A DNA stretch of 13,328 bases from Clostridium sp. 27_14 (GCA_001916035.1 MNRQ01000031.1:1-13328), one strand, 5' to 3'; positions 1 through 6,385 are shown, counted from the stretch's first letter. Numbers and translations: made by a program. The notes: a model not told the origin generated them from the letters alone.

Positions 1-920
1 TAACAATAGAACCAACAAATCAAACAGAAGGAGTAACATACACATCAGGAACCCAATCAGTAGCAACAGTAGGAGAAGATGGAACAGTAAATGCACTAAC
101 AGAAGGAACAACAAAAATAACAGTAAAAGGAAAAGTTTCAGGAGTATCAACAACATGTACAGTAACAGTAAAATCAAATAAAATAAATGGAGCAATAGAA
201 GTAGGAGAATATGAAAAATATTACGGAAAGAAAGTAACAAATTATACAGCAGGAGGAAAAACATATAGAATATTCTATATAGATACAGAAGGAAAATTTG
301 GAGATAAAAATACAGTATATTTAAAAGCAGACTGGACAGCAAATGATACATATTTAACAACATATACACCAAGTGGAACAGATTTAGAAACGTATAAAAA
401 GTTAAATCCAAGCTGGGCAACACAAAGAGGAAATAGCACTTCAAGTTGGCATACAAATGAAAAAGCAGCAGCATGGTTATGTTCACCAAGCCAATGGACA
501 ATATATTGCGATACATCAAAAGCAAATTATGCAATAGGATCACCAACAGTAGAGATGTATGTGGCATCATATAATCAGGTATCACATACAACAGGAAATT
601 ATAAATTAGGAGCAACATACAGAGCAACAAATGTACCTGGATATATATATACATTAGATGGAAAACAACCAACTGGTTATAATGGTGATTATTCAACAAA
701 TGTAGATACATTAGATTATATAGGGTATAACAGTATGTATTGTGGAAAAACAGAAAATTGTTATAGGTGGCTTGCTTCTCCATCAGCTTATGACTATGAA
801 TATGTGTGTCTTGCAGGAGGCGGTAGTGCTAGCTTAGGCATCGACCACTATGGTCTTACCTATGGAATATGCCCATTAATTTCACTAAAACCAGACTTCC
901 AGTTAGAAATAGAGCAATAA
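1..920 (+). CDS. Surface protein fragment, Big_2 domain plus DUF6273-like C-terminus (5' truncated)
   Basis: The reading frame is open from the left edge (codons starting at base 3) to TAA at 918-920, giving about 305 residues; the start and any signal peptide lie outside the window. Residues ~1-56 read as a bacterial Ig-like group 2 (Big_2) repeat: ...SVATVGEDGTVNALTEGTTKITVKG... ending in a CTVTV strand. Residues ~65-300 resemble the DUF6273 family of clostridial surface proteins, with RWLASPSAYDYEY near the end and a closing GICPLISLKP strand. Big_2 domains usually occur in exported adhesin-like proteins, so a cell-surface binding role is inferred. There are several Trp and Cys residues and no membrane anchor at the C-terminus. 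Codon use changes sharply from about base 768 to 872: Y-ending, GC-richer codons and almost no AAN codons, unlike the A-ending codons before it. The next gene is separate, behind a terminator. An in-frame ATG at 555 is not the true start. The Big_2 call is firm; the DUF6273 name is from memory of the motif. Confidence 0.85.
   Translation, partial: TIEPTNQTEGVTYTSGTQSVATVGEDGTVNALTEGTTKITVKGKVSGVSTTCTVTVKSNKINGAIEVGEYEKYYGKKVTNYTAGGKTYRIFYIDTEGKFGDKNTVYLKADWTANDTYLTTYTPSGTDLETYKKLNPSWATQRGNSTSSWHTNEKAAAWLCSPSQWTIYCDTSKANYAIGSPTVEMYVASYNQVSHTTGNYKLGATYRATNVPGYIYTLDGKQPTGYNGDYSTNVDTLDYIGYNSMYCGKTENCYRWLASPSAYDYEYVCLAGGGSASLGIDHYGLTYGICPLISLKPDFQLEIEQ
768..884 (+). other. Possible DGR-type variable region in the 3' end of the surface gene
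   Basis: Between codons TGG 768 and TCA 882 the composition changes abruptly. In the 27 codons from GCT 786 to GGA 864, 21 end in C or T, none is AAN, and only one AA dinucleotide occurs, while neighbouring coding DNA is full of A-ending and AAN codons. Runs such as GGC ATC GAC CAC TAT GGT CTT ACC TAT are what AAC/AAT template codons become after adenine-specific mutagenesis in a diversity-generating retroelement, and the position at the C-terminus of a surface protein fits. No template repeat or reverse transcriptase is in the window, so this is an inference. Confidence 0.4.
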
Positions 921-971
921 AATGTTATAATTAAGTAAGAAATAAAAAAGAGTATAGCGAATAAAATTTTA

Positions 972-1009
972 GAAAATAGCAAAAATCATTGCTATTTTCT
1001 TATTTTTTT
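972..1009 (+). terminator. Rho-independent terminator after the surface protein gene
   Basis: A perfect 10-bp stem, GAAAATAGCA (972-981) with TGCTATTTTC (990-999), has an 8-nt loop and is followed by TTATTTTTTT. It lies 52 bases after the stop of the surface protein gene and separates it from the methyltransferase gene. Confidence 0.85.
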
Positions 1010-1059
1010 AGTAAAATAAAAAAATGTAAAAAATATAATAAAAAAGAGGATAGAAAAAT

Positions 1060-1926
1060 ATGAAAATTGCAAACAACTGGAAAGATTATAAAATACTAGA
1101 CATGGCAGAAGGTCAAAAATTAGAAAAATGGGGAGAAATAATACTATCAAGACCAGACCCACAAATAATATGGAAAGAAAAAACATATCCAAAAAAATGG
1201 AAAGAAATAAACGCAGTATATCACAGAAGCAAAACAGGAGGAGGAGCATGGGAATTCCATAAAAAAATGCCAAAACAATGGCAAATAAAATACAAAGAAT
1301 TAACATTCAACATAAAACCAATGGGATTCAAACACACAGGACTATTCCCAGAACAAGCAGTAAATTGGGATTGGATGATGGAAAAAATACAAAAAAGTAA
1401 AAGAAAAGAAATAAAAGTATTAAATCTATTTGCATACACAGGAGGAGCAACAGTAGCATGTTTAGCAGCAGGAGCATCAGTATGCCATGTAGACAGTTCA
1501 AAAGGAATGACAACATGGGCAAAAGAAAATGTAGTATCATCAGGATTAGAAAAAAGACCAGTTAGATTTATAATAGACGATGTAGTAAAATTTGTTAACA
1601 GAGAAATAAGAAGAGGAAACAAATATGATGCAATAATAATGGACCCACCATCATATGGAAGAGGAGCAAAAGGAGAAGTATGGCAATTTGAAGAAAACAT
1701 ATATGATTTAGTAGAACTATGCACAAACGTATTATCAGACAATCCACTATTTTTCTTAATAAATTCATACACTACAGGAATTTCAAGTAAAGTAATAGAA
1801 GATATTTTAAAATTAACAGTTAACAAAAAAGTAAAGGGAACAGTAACATCAGGAGAAGTAGGATTACCAATGGAAAATTCAGAACTTGTACTACCATCTG
1901 GAATCTATGGAAGATGGGAAAAATAA
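1060..1926 (+). CDS. Class I SAM-dependent methyltransferase, probably rRNA-modifying
   Basis: A 288-residue protein with a Rossmann-type methyltransferase fold in the C-terminal two thirds. The SAM-binding glycine loop is at ~119-130 (KVLNLFAYTGGAT), the acidic ribose-binding residue is D145 in CHVDSS, and motif IV is DPPSY at 195-199 inside MDPPSYGRG. The DPPSY signature and the FAYTGG loop are typical of the COG1092/RlmI-RlmK group of 23S rRNA methyltransferases. The N-terminal PUA domain of RlmI is absent; residues 1-90 form a shorter N-terminal part with the motif GGAWEF. Target base and substrate cannot be read from the sequence; RNA is inferred from the family. The ATG has GAGG about 11 bases upstream, and a TATAAT at 1034-1039 could be its -10 element with no good -35. 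It is followed, after 131 bases, by an RNA pseudouridine synthase, which fits an RNA-modification pair. Confidence 0.9.
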   Translation: MKIANNWKDYKILDMAEGQKLEKWGEIILSRPDPQIIWKEKTYPKKWKEINAVYHRSKTGGGAWEFHKKMPKQWQIKYKELTFNIKPMGFKHTGLFPEQAVNWDWMMEKIQKSKRKEIKVLNLFAYTGGATVACLAAGASVCHVDSSKGMTTWAKENVVSSGLEKRPVRFIIDDVVKFVNREIRRGNKYDAIIMDPPSYGRGAKGEVWQFEENIYDLVELCTNVLSDNPLFFLINSYTTGISSKVIEDILKLTVNKKVKGTVTSGEVGLPMENSELVLPSGIYGRWEK

Positions 1927-2057
1927 AAAACAACACAGTTACAAAATTAAAACATCAAATATATATACATTTTAACAAAACAAAACAAAAATAAAAAATT
2001 AAAAATTTTATTGATATATATACCTTTGAACAAAGCAAGGAAGGAATGAAATTTGAA

Positions 2058-2739
2058 ATGCAAAAATTGAATGTAATCTATGAAGACAACCATATTATAG
2101 TAGTAGAAAAAATAGTAAATGTACCATCACAATCAGACAAAACAGGAGATACAGATATGCTATCGATGGTAAAAAATTATATAAAAGAAAAATACAACAA
2201 ACCAGGAAATGTATATATAGGGCTTGTACACCGCTTAGACAGACCAGTTGGAGGAGTAATGGTATTTGCAAAAACATCTAAAGCAGCATCAAGGCTAAGC
2301 AATCAAGTAAGAGAAAAAACAATGAAAAAACAATATTTAGCAGTAGTAGATGGAAAAATAGAAAAACAGAAGCGGAACATTAGAAAATTATTTATATAAG
2401 GATGAGAGAAACAATATAAGTAAAGTAGTAAAACCAGAAAAAAAAGGAGCAAAATATGCAAAACTAGACTATGAAGTTTTAGAATACAAACCAGACAAAG
2501 ACTTAAGTTTAGTAAAAGTAAACCTACACACAGGAAGACACCATCAAATAAGACTACAAATGTCAAACTTTGGACACAGTATATTTGGAGATCAAAAATA
2601 TGGAACAAGAGGAAAAGGCAAGCAAATAGCCTTATGGGCATATAACCTAGAATTTGAACATCCAGTAACAAAAGAAAAAATGCAATTTTCAGTGTTACCA
2701 GAAAATAACGGAACATGGAAATGGAATATAAATATATAA
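2058..2739 (+). pseudogene. RluA-family 23S rRNA/tRNA pseudouridine synthase, broken by a +1 frameshift
   Basis: The first part (2058 or 2046 to TAA at 2399) contains the catalytic RluA motif HRLDRPVGG, whose Asp is the nucleophile for uridine isomerisation. Homology continues in the next frame (codons from AGC 2371) as SGTLENYLYKDERNN..., then LHTGRHHQIRLQMSNFGHSIFGDQKYG (the second conserved RluA block), to TAA 2737-2739. Removing one A near 2370 would restore one frame of about 226 residues, normal for small RluA-like enzymes that lack an S4 domain. The first fragment ends in the out-of-frame tail KRNIRKLFI. ATG 2058 is preferred because the AAGGAAGGA site ends directly at ATG 2046, leaving no spacer; 2046 is an in-frame alternative. 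Either the gene is a recent pseudogene or the extra base is a sequencing error; the downstream half shows no decay. RNA modification is the family role; the exact target is unknown. Confidence 0.88.
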
Positions 2740-2762
2740 TAATACTTATTATTTTATGTAAG

Positions 2763-2811
2763 AGACAAAGTAAAAAACATTAAAATTTGAATGTTTTTTA
2801 TTTTGTCTTTT
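2763..2811 (+). terminator. Long rho-independent terminator after the pseudouridine synthase
   Basis: A 19-bp stem with one G-U pair (2763-2781 against 2790-2808) encloses an 8-base loop and ends in TTTT. It starts 24 bases after the stop codon and insulates the Agr locus from upstream transcription. The rest of 2812-2939 holds no gene that I can see. Confidence 0.85.
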
Positions 2812-2820
2812 AAGCATTTA

Positions 2821-2982
2821 TAAGCTGTTATAACAAAAACATAATATTGCCTCAAAAGCATTTTATGAAAAAGGCGAAATCTTTTGTAAAACGCAAAATC
2901 AAAAATAATGTATAGAATTTTAGACCTTTTATAAAAGTTTTGAATAATTTTAAAAAAATGATGATAAAATCATAACAGCTTA
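2821..2982. repeat. Separated 11-bp inverted repeat flanking the agrB control region
   Basis: TAAGCTGTTAT at 2821-2831 recurs as its exact reverse complement ATAACAGCTTA at 2972-2982. The arms are 140 bases apart, and the right arm lies just after the predicted -10 box of agrB. It may be a paired operator or a long-range stem. The right arm, ATAACAGCTTAAG, is loosely like the ACAGTTAAG core of staphylococcal AgrA sites, but the match is imperfect. Confidence 0.45.
2940..2968 (+). promoter_or_regulatory. Predicted promoter of agrBD
   Basis: TTGAAT (2940-2945) and GATAAA (2963-2968) are spaced by 17 bases, 40 bases before the agrB start. Both boxes deviate from consensus, as expected for an activated promoter. 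The surrounding AT-rich sequence makes chance matches possible. Confidence 0.4.
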
Positions 2983-3007
2983 AGGGAATGAAGTGAGGTG
3001 AGAAAAA

Positions 3008-3622
3008 ATGATTGATAAAATCTGTAAGTTTCTAACCAACAAAATGAGAGAAGAAATGCCAGACATAGATGATGAAAGAGCAGAAATAATAAACTATGGA
3101 TTGAAAAACATTATAGGAGAAATACCAAAAATATTCATAATGCTAGGAATAGCTTATGCACTAGGTGTTTTGAAATTAGCATTAGAAACATTCTTAATTA
3201 TTTTACCTTATCGAACATTTTCAGGTGGATTTCACTTAAAAACTCACATAGGATGCATAGTCTGTACAAGTTTAATGTATATAGGACCAGCATACTTAGC
3301 ACAATATATAGAAATAACAGGAATAGTAAAAATAGTATCAATAATACTGATATGGATATTCGGAATAATAATGATCACACTATATGCACCAGCCGATACA
3401 GAAAATGTACCAATTTTAAGAAAAAGTGAAAGAAAACAAAAACAAATATTATCATACATAACTTTGACAATAGCTTTAATTGTAGCAGGAATTATAAAAA
3501 ATGAAATTATTTCTAATATAATAATAATAGGATATTTTATTCAAACTTGTACAATTACAAGAATAGCATATAAAATCACAAAAAATAAGTATGGACACGA
3601 AGTATATGAAACAGCATCTTAA
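3008..3622 (+). CDS. agrB: AgrB-type accessory gene regulator protease
   Basis: A membrane endopeptidase that removes the C-terminal tail of the AgrD propeptide and forms the (thio)lactone ring before export. The 204-residue length matches the family (about 190-210). The catalytic pair is visible as H76 and C83 in RTFSGGFHLKTHIGC; the spacing of seven equals H77/C84 of staphylococcal AgrB, and the R-T-F-SGG-F-H motif is strongly conserved. The N-terminus is amphipathic (residues 1-35), followed by about four to five hydrophobic segments (~41-66, 83-100, 105-125, 147-180). The ATG follows the site GTGAGGTGAG with good spacing. It is followed by agrD 78 bases downstream, and the cognate kinase and regulator lie convergently beyond. 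The tail TKNKYGHEVYETAS is hydrophilic. Function is confident from motif plus neighbour; the peptide it handles is inferred to be the adjacent AgrD. Confidence 0.96.
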   Translation: MIDKICKFLTNKMREEMPDIDDERAEIINYGLKNIIGEIPKIFIMLGIAYALGVLKLALETFLIILPYRTFSGGFHLKTHIGCIVCTSLMYIGPAYLAQYIEITGIVKIVSIILIWIFGIIMITLYAPADTENVPILRKSERKQKQILSYITLTIALIVAGIIKNEIISNIIIIGYFIQTCTITRIAYKITKNKYGHEVYETAS

Positions 3623-3649
3623 TTTTTAATTAGTTAATACCTAAAACAT

Positions 3650-3678
3650 TTGCCGGCAATGATTTAGTATTATATAAA
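3650..3678 (+). promoter_or_regulatory. Possible internal agrD promoter overlapping a GC palindrome
   Basis: The 10-bp palindrome TTGCCGGCAA (3650-3659) stands out in an AT-rich gap. Its first six bases, TTGCCG, are a possible -35 box, and 17 bases later TATAAA (3673-3678) is a possible -10. Start of transcription would fall just before the agrD ribosome binding site. This could supply extra agrD message relative to agrB, or the palindrome could be an operator. Confidence 0.3.
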
Positions 3679-3700
3679 ATTTTTTAAAGGGGGAGTTCCT

Positions 3701-3820
3701 ATGTTAAAATTTTTATCAAAAATAGCAGAAAAATATGCTAAAAACACAAATACAGCTTGCTTTGCTTGGTGTGTAATGCATCAACCAAAAATGCCAGCAA
3801 GTTTAATTAAAAAAGATTAA
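3701..3820 (+). CDS. agrD: AgrD-type autoinducing peptide precursor
   Basis: A 39-residue ORF with a strong AAAGGGGGAG ribosome binding site five bases before the ATG. The layout is that of AgrD: an amphipathic N-terminal helix (MLKFLSKIAEKYAKN), a cysteine-containing core (TACFAWCVM), and a conserved charged C-terminal recognition tail (HQPKMPASLIKKD). The tail matches known precursors: Clostridium perfringens has HQPEEPKSL and Listeria has YEPKSP after the mature peptide. Aligning on HQPKMP puts the AgrB cut after M26, giving a ring closed by C20 and M26, or by C20 and an earlier residue. A second cysteine, C24, lies inside the predicted ring. The usual ring is five residues; here it would be seven, so the exact mature peptide is uncertain. 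The gene lies directly after agrB, as in other Agr loci. Confidence 0.93.
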   Translation: MLKFLSKIAEKYAKNTNTACFAWCVMHQPKMPASLIKKD

Positions 3821-3835
3821 TTAGTTATTAATTTT

Positions 3836-3856
3836 GGTTAAAATTTAATTTTAACC
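3836..3856 (+). other. Perfect hairpin 1 downstream of agrD
   Basis: GGTTAAAAT (3836-3844) pairs perfectly with ATTTTAACC (3848-3856) across a 3-base loop, 16 bases after the agrD stop. No U-run follows, so it is not a classical terminator. It may stabilise the agrBD message or form part of a switch with the next hairpin. Confidence 0.55.
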
Positions 3857-3886
3857 ATACATATAATCTCAATGTTATTATGGGAT

Positions 3887-3912
3887 ATGGTTGTAAGATT
3901 AATTACAACCAT
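3887..3912 (+). other. Perfect hairpin 2 downstream of agrD
   Basis: ATGGTTGTAA (3887-3896) pairs with TTACAACCAT (3903-3912), a 10-bp perfect stem with a 6-base loop. Its 5' arm (TATGGTT, 3886-3892) can instead pair with AACCATA (3853-3859), which includes the 3' end of hairpin 1, so the two folds compete. Confidence 0.55.
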
Positions 3913-3913
3913 T

Positions 3914-3955
3914 GAACTAGAAAAAAGAAGAGGAAACTCTTCTTTTTTCTAGTTC
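3914..3955. terminator. Bidirectional terminator shared by agrBD and agrAC
   Basis: A perfect 19-bp stem (3914-3932 with 3937-3955) is closed by a GAAA tetraloop. The arms are A-rich/T-rich, so U-rich stretches are produced on both strands. It covers the stop codon of the convergent kinase gene (TAA, 3949-3951 on the minus strand), so one structure ends both transcripts. Confidence 0.85.
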
Positions 3956-5304
3956 AAATATATTTCTAATTGTTGTTTAAATAAATCATCTGTTTTAGAT
4001 GTGAATAAATTTATATTATTGTTTTTAGAAAGAATCTTTCTAACTTCCCATAAACCAATACCTGTATGATTTTCTTTTTCTGTAAAACCTTTATTAAATA
4101 TTTCTTCTGTATCAACATCTTTATTAGAATAACTATTTTCAATTAAAATTAAATTTCTATTATTTCTTTCATCTTTTCTAAAAGATATATTAATTAATTT
4201 CTCTTTACTTTTTTCAGCAGCTTCTATAGCATTATCAAGTAATATTCCTAAAATTCTTGCAAATTCATAAATCTTCATATGCAAATCATTTAAATCTAAC
4301 AAGAAATAAATATTTACATCAATACCTTTTTCTGTTGCTTCATGATATTTTGAAGTTAGTAAATTATAAATACCTGGATTATTAATACTATCAGGATTTA
4401 AAATATACAAGTTATTAACTTTTTCACAATCTTGCTCTAATTGTACATAATATTTTTTAAGACCGTCCATATCATCAGTATTAATATATCCACCAATTGT
4501 TGTTACTATATTATCAAAATCATGTTTGAAGCCTCTAACATTATCATGTAAAATATGTAAAGTTTTATTATATTCTTCAGCACTTTCTAATTGTGTAGTT
4601 GCAGTTTTTAATTTTATGATTTTAGAAATACTATATAAAGTAATTATAAAATATAGTAATAACATTGCAAAATTTGCAAAAGTAAATGTTAAAGGAAGTA
4701 TATTAAGATACTTCATAGTAATAAAAATTTCTATAACAATATAAATCAAACCAAAAACAAGATTTGCTATTATTAAAGATTTTGTTTTCTTATCAAGTTC
4801 ATCAATAATTCTTAAAGAAAGATGATTGTTTTTAATAATATAAATACAAATAAAAATAAACAAATACATAAATAACGCAAAAGGTATTTTATAAATAATA
4901 ATACTTATTGCTTGATCATAAGTTATACCTAATAATGTAATATAAGGGTTAAAAAATAAATTTTGAGCTATAGTAAATATAAAACTTGGTAATAATCCAC
5001 CTAATAATGTTTTTACAGCATTTGTTTTAAATATGCAATAAATAATAATAAAAGAAGCTAAATAGTTTATAATTACATTAAACGGACTTGGAATAAAAAA
5101 TCCACTTAAAATCGTAACTAATGAAGTTATAACAATATACAATAAATTTTGTCTTTTATTCGTAGTAATATTAAAAATTGATTTTAACATATACAAAGTT
5201 AAAGGAATTTCCAAGAAAATTAACAAAGGTATAGATAATATCTTTATAAGTTCAGGATTTGGTGTACTAACAGCCACCCATAAATTATTTAAAAAATCTG
5301 TCAT
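3949..5304 (-). CDS. agrC: AgrC-type GHKL sensor histidine kinase
   Basis: A 451-residue membrane receptor kinase predicted to sense the AgrD peptide. Six or seven hydrophobic segments fill residues ~22-230. A dimerisation/phosphoacceptor helix follows with H261 in RGFKHDFDN, the typical AgrC-type H-box. The ATP-binding GHKL domain has the N-box LLDNAIEAA (N358) and the G-box TGIGLW (414-419). The start ATG at 5304 is preferred because GGAGG lies 7 bases upstream. A longer in-frame extension to 5499 would lie inside the regulator gene and encodes low-complexity, shadow-like residues. It overlaps the end of the regulator gene by 20 bases, so translation is probably coupled. The gene order regulator-kinase is the reverse of staphylococcal agrC-agrA. 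The ligand match to the adjacent AgrD is inferred from the locus. Confidence 0.95.
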   Translation of the reverse strand: MTDFLNNLWVAVSTPNPELIKILSIPLLIFLEIPLTLYMLKSIFNITTNKRQNLLYIVITSLVTILSGFFIPSPFNVIINYLASFIIIYCIFKTNAVKTLLGGLLPSFIFTIAQNLFFNPYITLLGITYDQAISIIIYKIPFALFMYLFIFICIYIIKNNHLSLRIIDELDKKTKSLIIANLVFGLIYIVIEIFITMKYLNILPLTFTFANFAMLLLYFIITLYSISKIIKLKTATTQLESAEEYNKTLHILHDNVRGFKHDFDNIVTTIGGYINTDDMDGLKKYYVQLEQDCEKVNNLYILNPDSINNPGIYNLLTSKYHEATEKGIDVNIYFLLDLNDLHMKIYEFARILGILLDNAIEAAEKSKEKLINISFRKDERNNRNLILIENSYSNKDVDTEEIFNKGFTEKENHTGIGLWEVRKILSKNNNINLFTSKTDDLFKQQLEIYLN

Positions 5305-5998
5305 TTTTAAAAACCTCCAATATTTCATTTTTATATTTAGGACCAATATCACAAAAATCATTTTTCTGAAGATAAAGTCTATTCTCAACAGGATCAACAT
5401 TAGTAACATTTTGAGAATTAACAATAAAAGACTTGTGACATCGAACAAAACTTTTAGGCAAAGAACTCTCAATCTTATTAAAAGAACTATAAATTTCATA
5501 ATCCCTAGAAACCGTATGAAAAATCAACTTCATACCATCTCTTTTAATATAATTTATTTCACTAACATCAACAACAGTATTTTTATTATCAATTTTGATA
5601 TACTTTTTAGGCAAGCCATTAACATCATCAAAAAGTCTAACAATAGTCTCCTCCAATCTTTCAGGAGTCAAAGGCTTAGCAATATAATCAAAAGTCTTAA
5701 ACTTATAAGCCATCATAGCATATTCCAAATGACCAGTAGTAAAAATCAAATAAGCATTTTTATTTTTACGTCTAACAACCTCAGCAATATCCAAGCCATT
5801 TTTGCCATTCTTAAGATTAATATCCAAGATTAAAACATCAGTTTTATTATTATCAACATAATTTATAATCTCATCAAAATCATCAGATTTAAAACCAATA
5901 GAAGCATCAAAACCATGTTTAATAAAAATACTTTCTAACATTTTGGGAAGCTTATCTAAAATATTAATATTGTCATCACAAACAACAAAATTAAGCAT
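5285..5998 (-). CDS. agrA: AgrA-type LytTR response regulator
   Basis: A 237-residue two-component regulator. The receiver domain (1-~120) shows the acidic pair D8-D9, phosphoacceptor D59 in LILDINLKNGKNG, T88 in FTTGH, and K108 in AKPLTPE. The C-terminal LytTR DNA-binding domain (~132-230) has the signature SFVRCHKSFIVN (R186, H188). LytTR regulators bind paired ~9-bp direct repeats, usually upstream of their own and agrBD promoters. ATG 5998 is chosen because GAAGGGTGA lies 5 bases upstream; a GTG at 6007 falls inside that site. It is transcribed first in the agrA-agrC operon from the strong promoter at 6088-6116, with a leader of about 85 bases. Its targets are unknown; agrBD and the flanking sporulation genes are candidates. 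Confidence 0.95.
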   Translation of the reverse strand: MLNFVVCDDNINILDKLPKMLESIFIKHGFDASIGFKSDDFDEIINYVDNNKTDVLILDINLKNGKNGLDIAEVVRRKNKNAYLIFTTGHLEYAMMAYKFKTFDYIAKPLTPERLEETIVRLFDDVNGLPKKYIKIDNKNTVVDVSEINYIKRDGMKLIFHTVSRDYEIYSSFNKIESSLPKSFVRCHKSFIVNSQNVTNVDPVENRLYLQKNDFCDIGPKYKNEILEVFKNDRFFK

Positions 5999-6087
5999 AA
6001 AAATCACCCTTCTAAAAACAAATTTATTAAAAAATTAAAGTTCGACAAAAAGAAGCAAATTACCTAAAATTTTCCAATAATATTTAT

Positions 6088-6116
6088 AATATAATGCAAA
6101 AATTTCATATTGTCAA
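6088..6116 (-). promoter_or_regulatory. Promoter of the agrA-agrC operon
   Basis: On the minus strand a perfect -35 TTGACA (6116-6111) and TATATT (6093-6088) are separated by 17 bases, 90 bases upstream of the agrA start. This is close to the sigma-A consensus, so kinase and regulator are probably made constitutively at a basal level. Confidence 0.7.
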
Positions 6117-6376
6117 TAGAAAAGCAGTAAGTTTATCCAAAAGGTAAAAAACTACAGCCTGTGGTGGTAGAAAATATTATCCACAAAAAGTAAATGGAAT
6201 AAAATGGAAAACATAAAAAGAAGGCAACATAAAAATAAATAAAATAAAAATGAAAGCATAAAACAGAAAAAAGTAACATAGAATTTACAAAAGAAAAATA
6301 TTATTAAGAAAAATATTTTACAAAAGAAAAATCGTGCTACAAAATTAATGTTTTTAAATAAAGTAAAAAGTTAGGA
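6117..6376. other. Divergent intergenic region between agrA and pdaA-like gene
   Basis: About 260 bases without a gene I can support. It holds one DnaA-box-like TTATCCACA (6177-6185) with a weaker TTATCCAAA at 6132-6140, then strongly A-rich sequence from ~6195. A 16-base direct repeat, TTTACAAAAGAAAAAT, occurs at 6284-6299 and 6317-6332. No clear promoter for the downstream gene is visible. Confidence 0.5.
6284..6332. repeat. 16-bp direct repeat, period 33, upstream of the deacetylase gene
   Basis: TTTACAAAAGAAAAAT at 6284-6299 is repeated exactly at 6317-6332. The period of 33 bases is close to three helical turns, and the copies end 54 bases before the gene. It may be a paired regulator site, though A-rich composition raises the chance of coincidence. 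Confidence 0.5.
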
Positions 6377-6385
6377 GTGACGGTA

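Noticed and set aside
1221..1826. Minus-strand ORF of 201 codons opposite the methyltransferase
   Set aside because: A shadow of the A-rich plus-strand gene; Ser/Phe/Ile-rich, no ribosome binding site and no recognisable domain.
5305..5499. N-terminal extension of the sensor kinase to 5499
   Set aside because: It lies fully inside the regulator gene, reads as low-complexity Leu/Ile residues, and ATG 5304 has an ideal GGAGG site.
5411..5833. Plus-strand ORF of 140 codons opposite agrA
   Set aside because: Covered by the clear LytTR regulator on the other strand; composition is that of an antisense shadow.
6132..6185. Perfect DnaA box TTATCCACA (6177-6185) with a weaker TTATCCAAA (6132-6140)
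   Set aside because: One perfect and one weak box are easily found by chance in AT-rich DNA, and no dnaA, dnaN or box cluster is present, so an origin is not supported.
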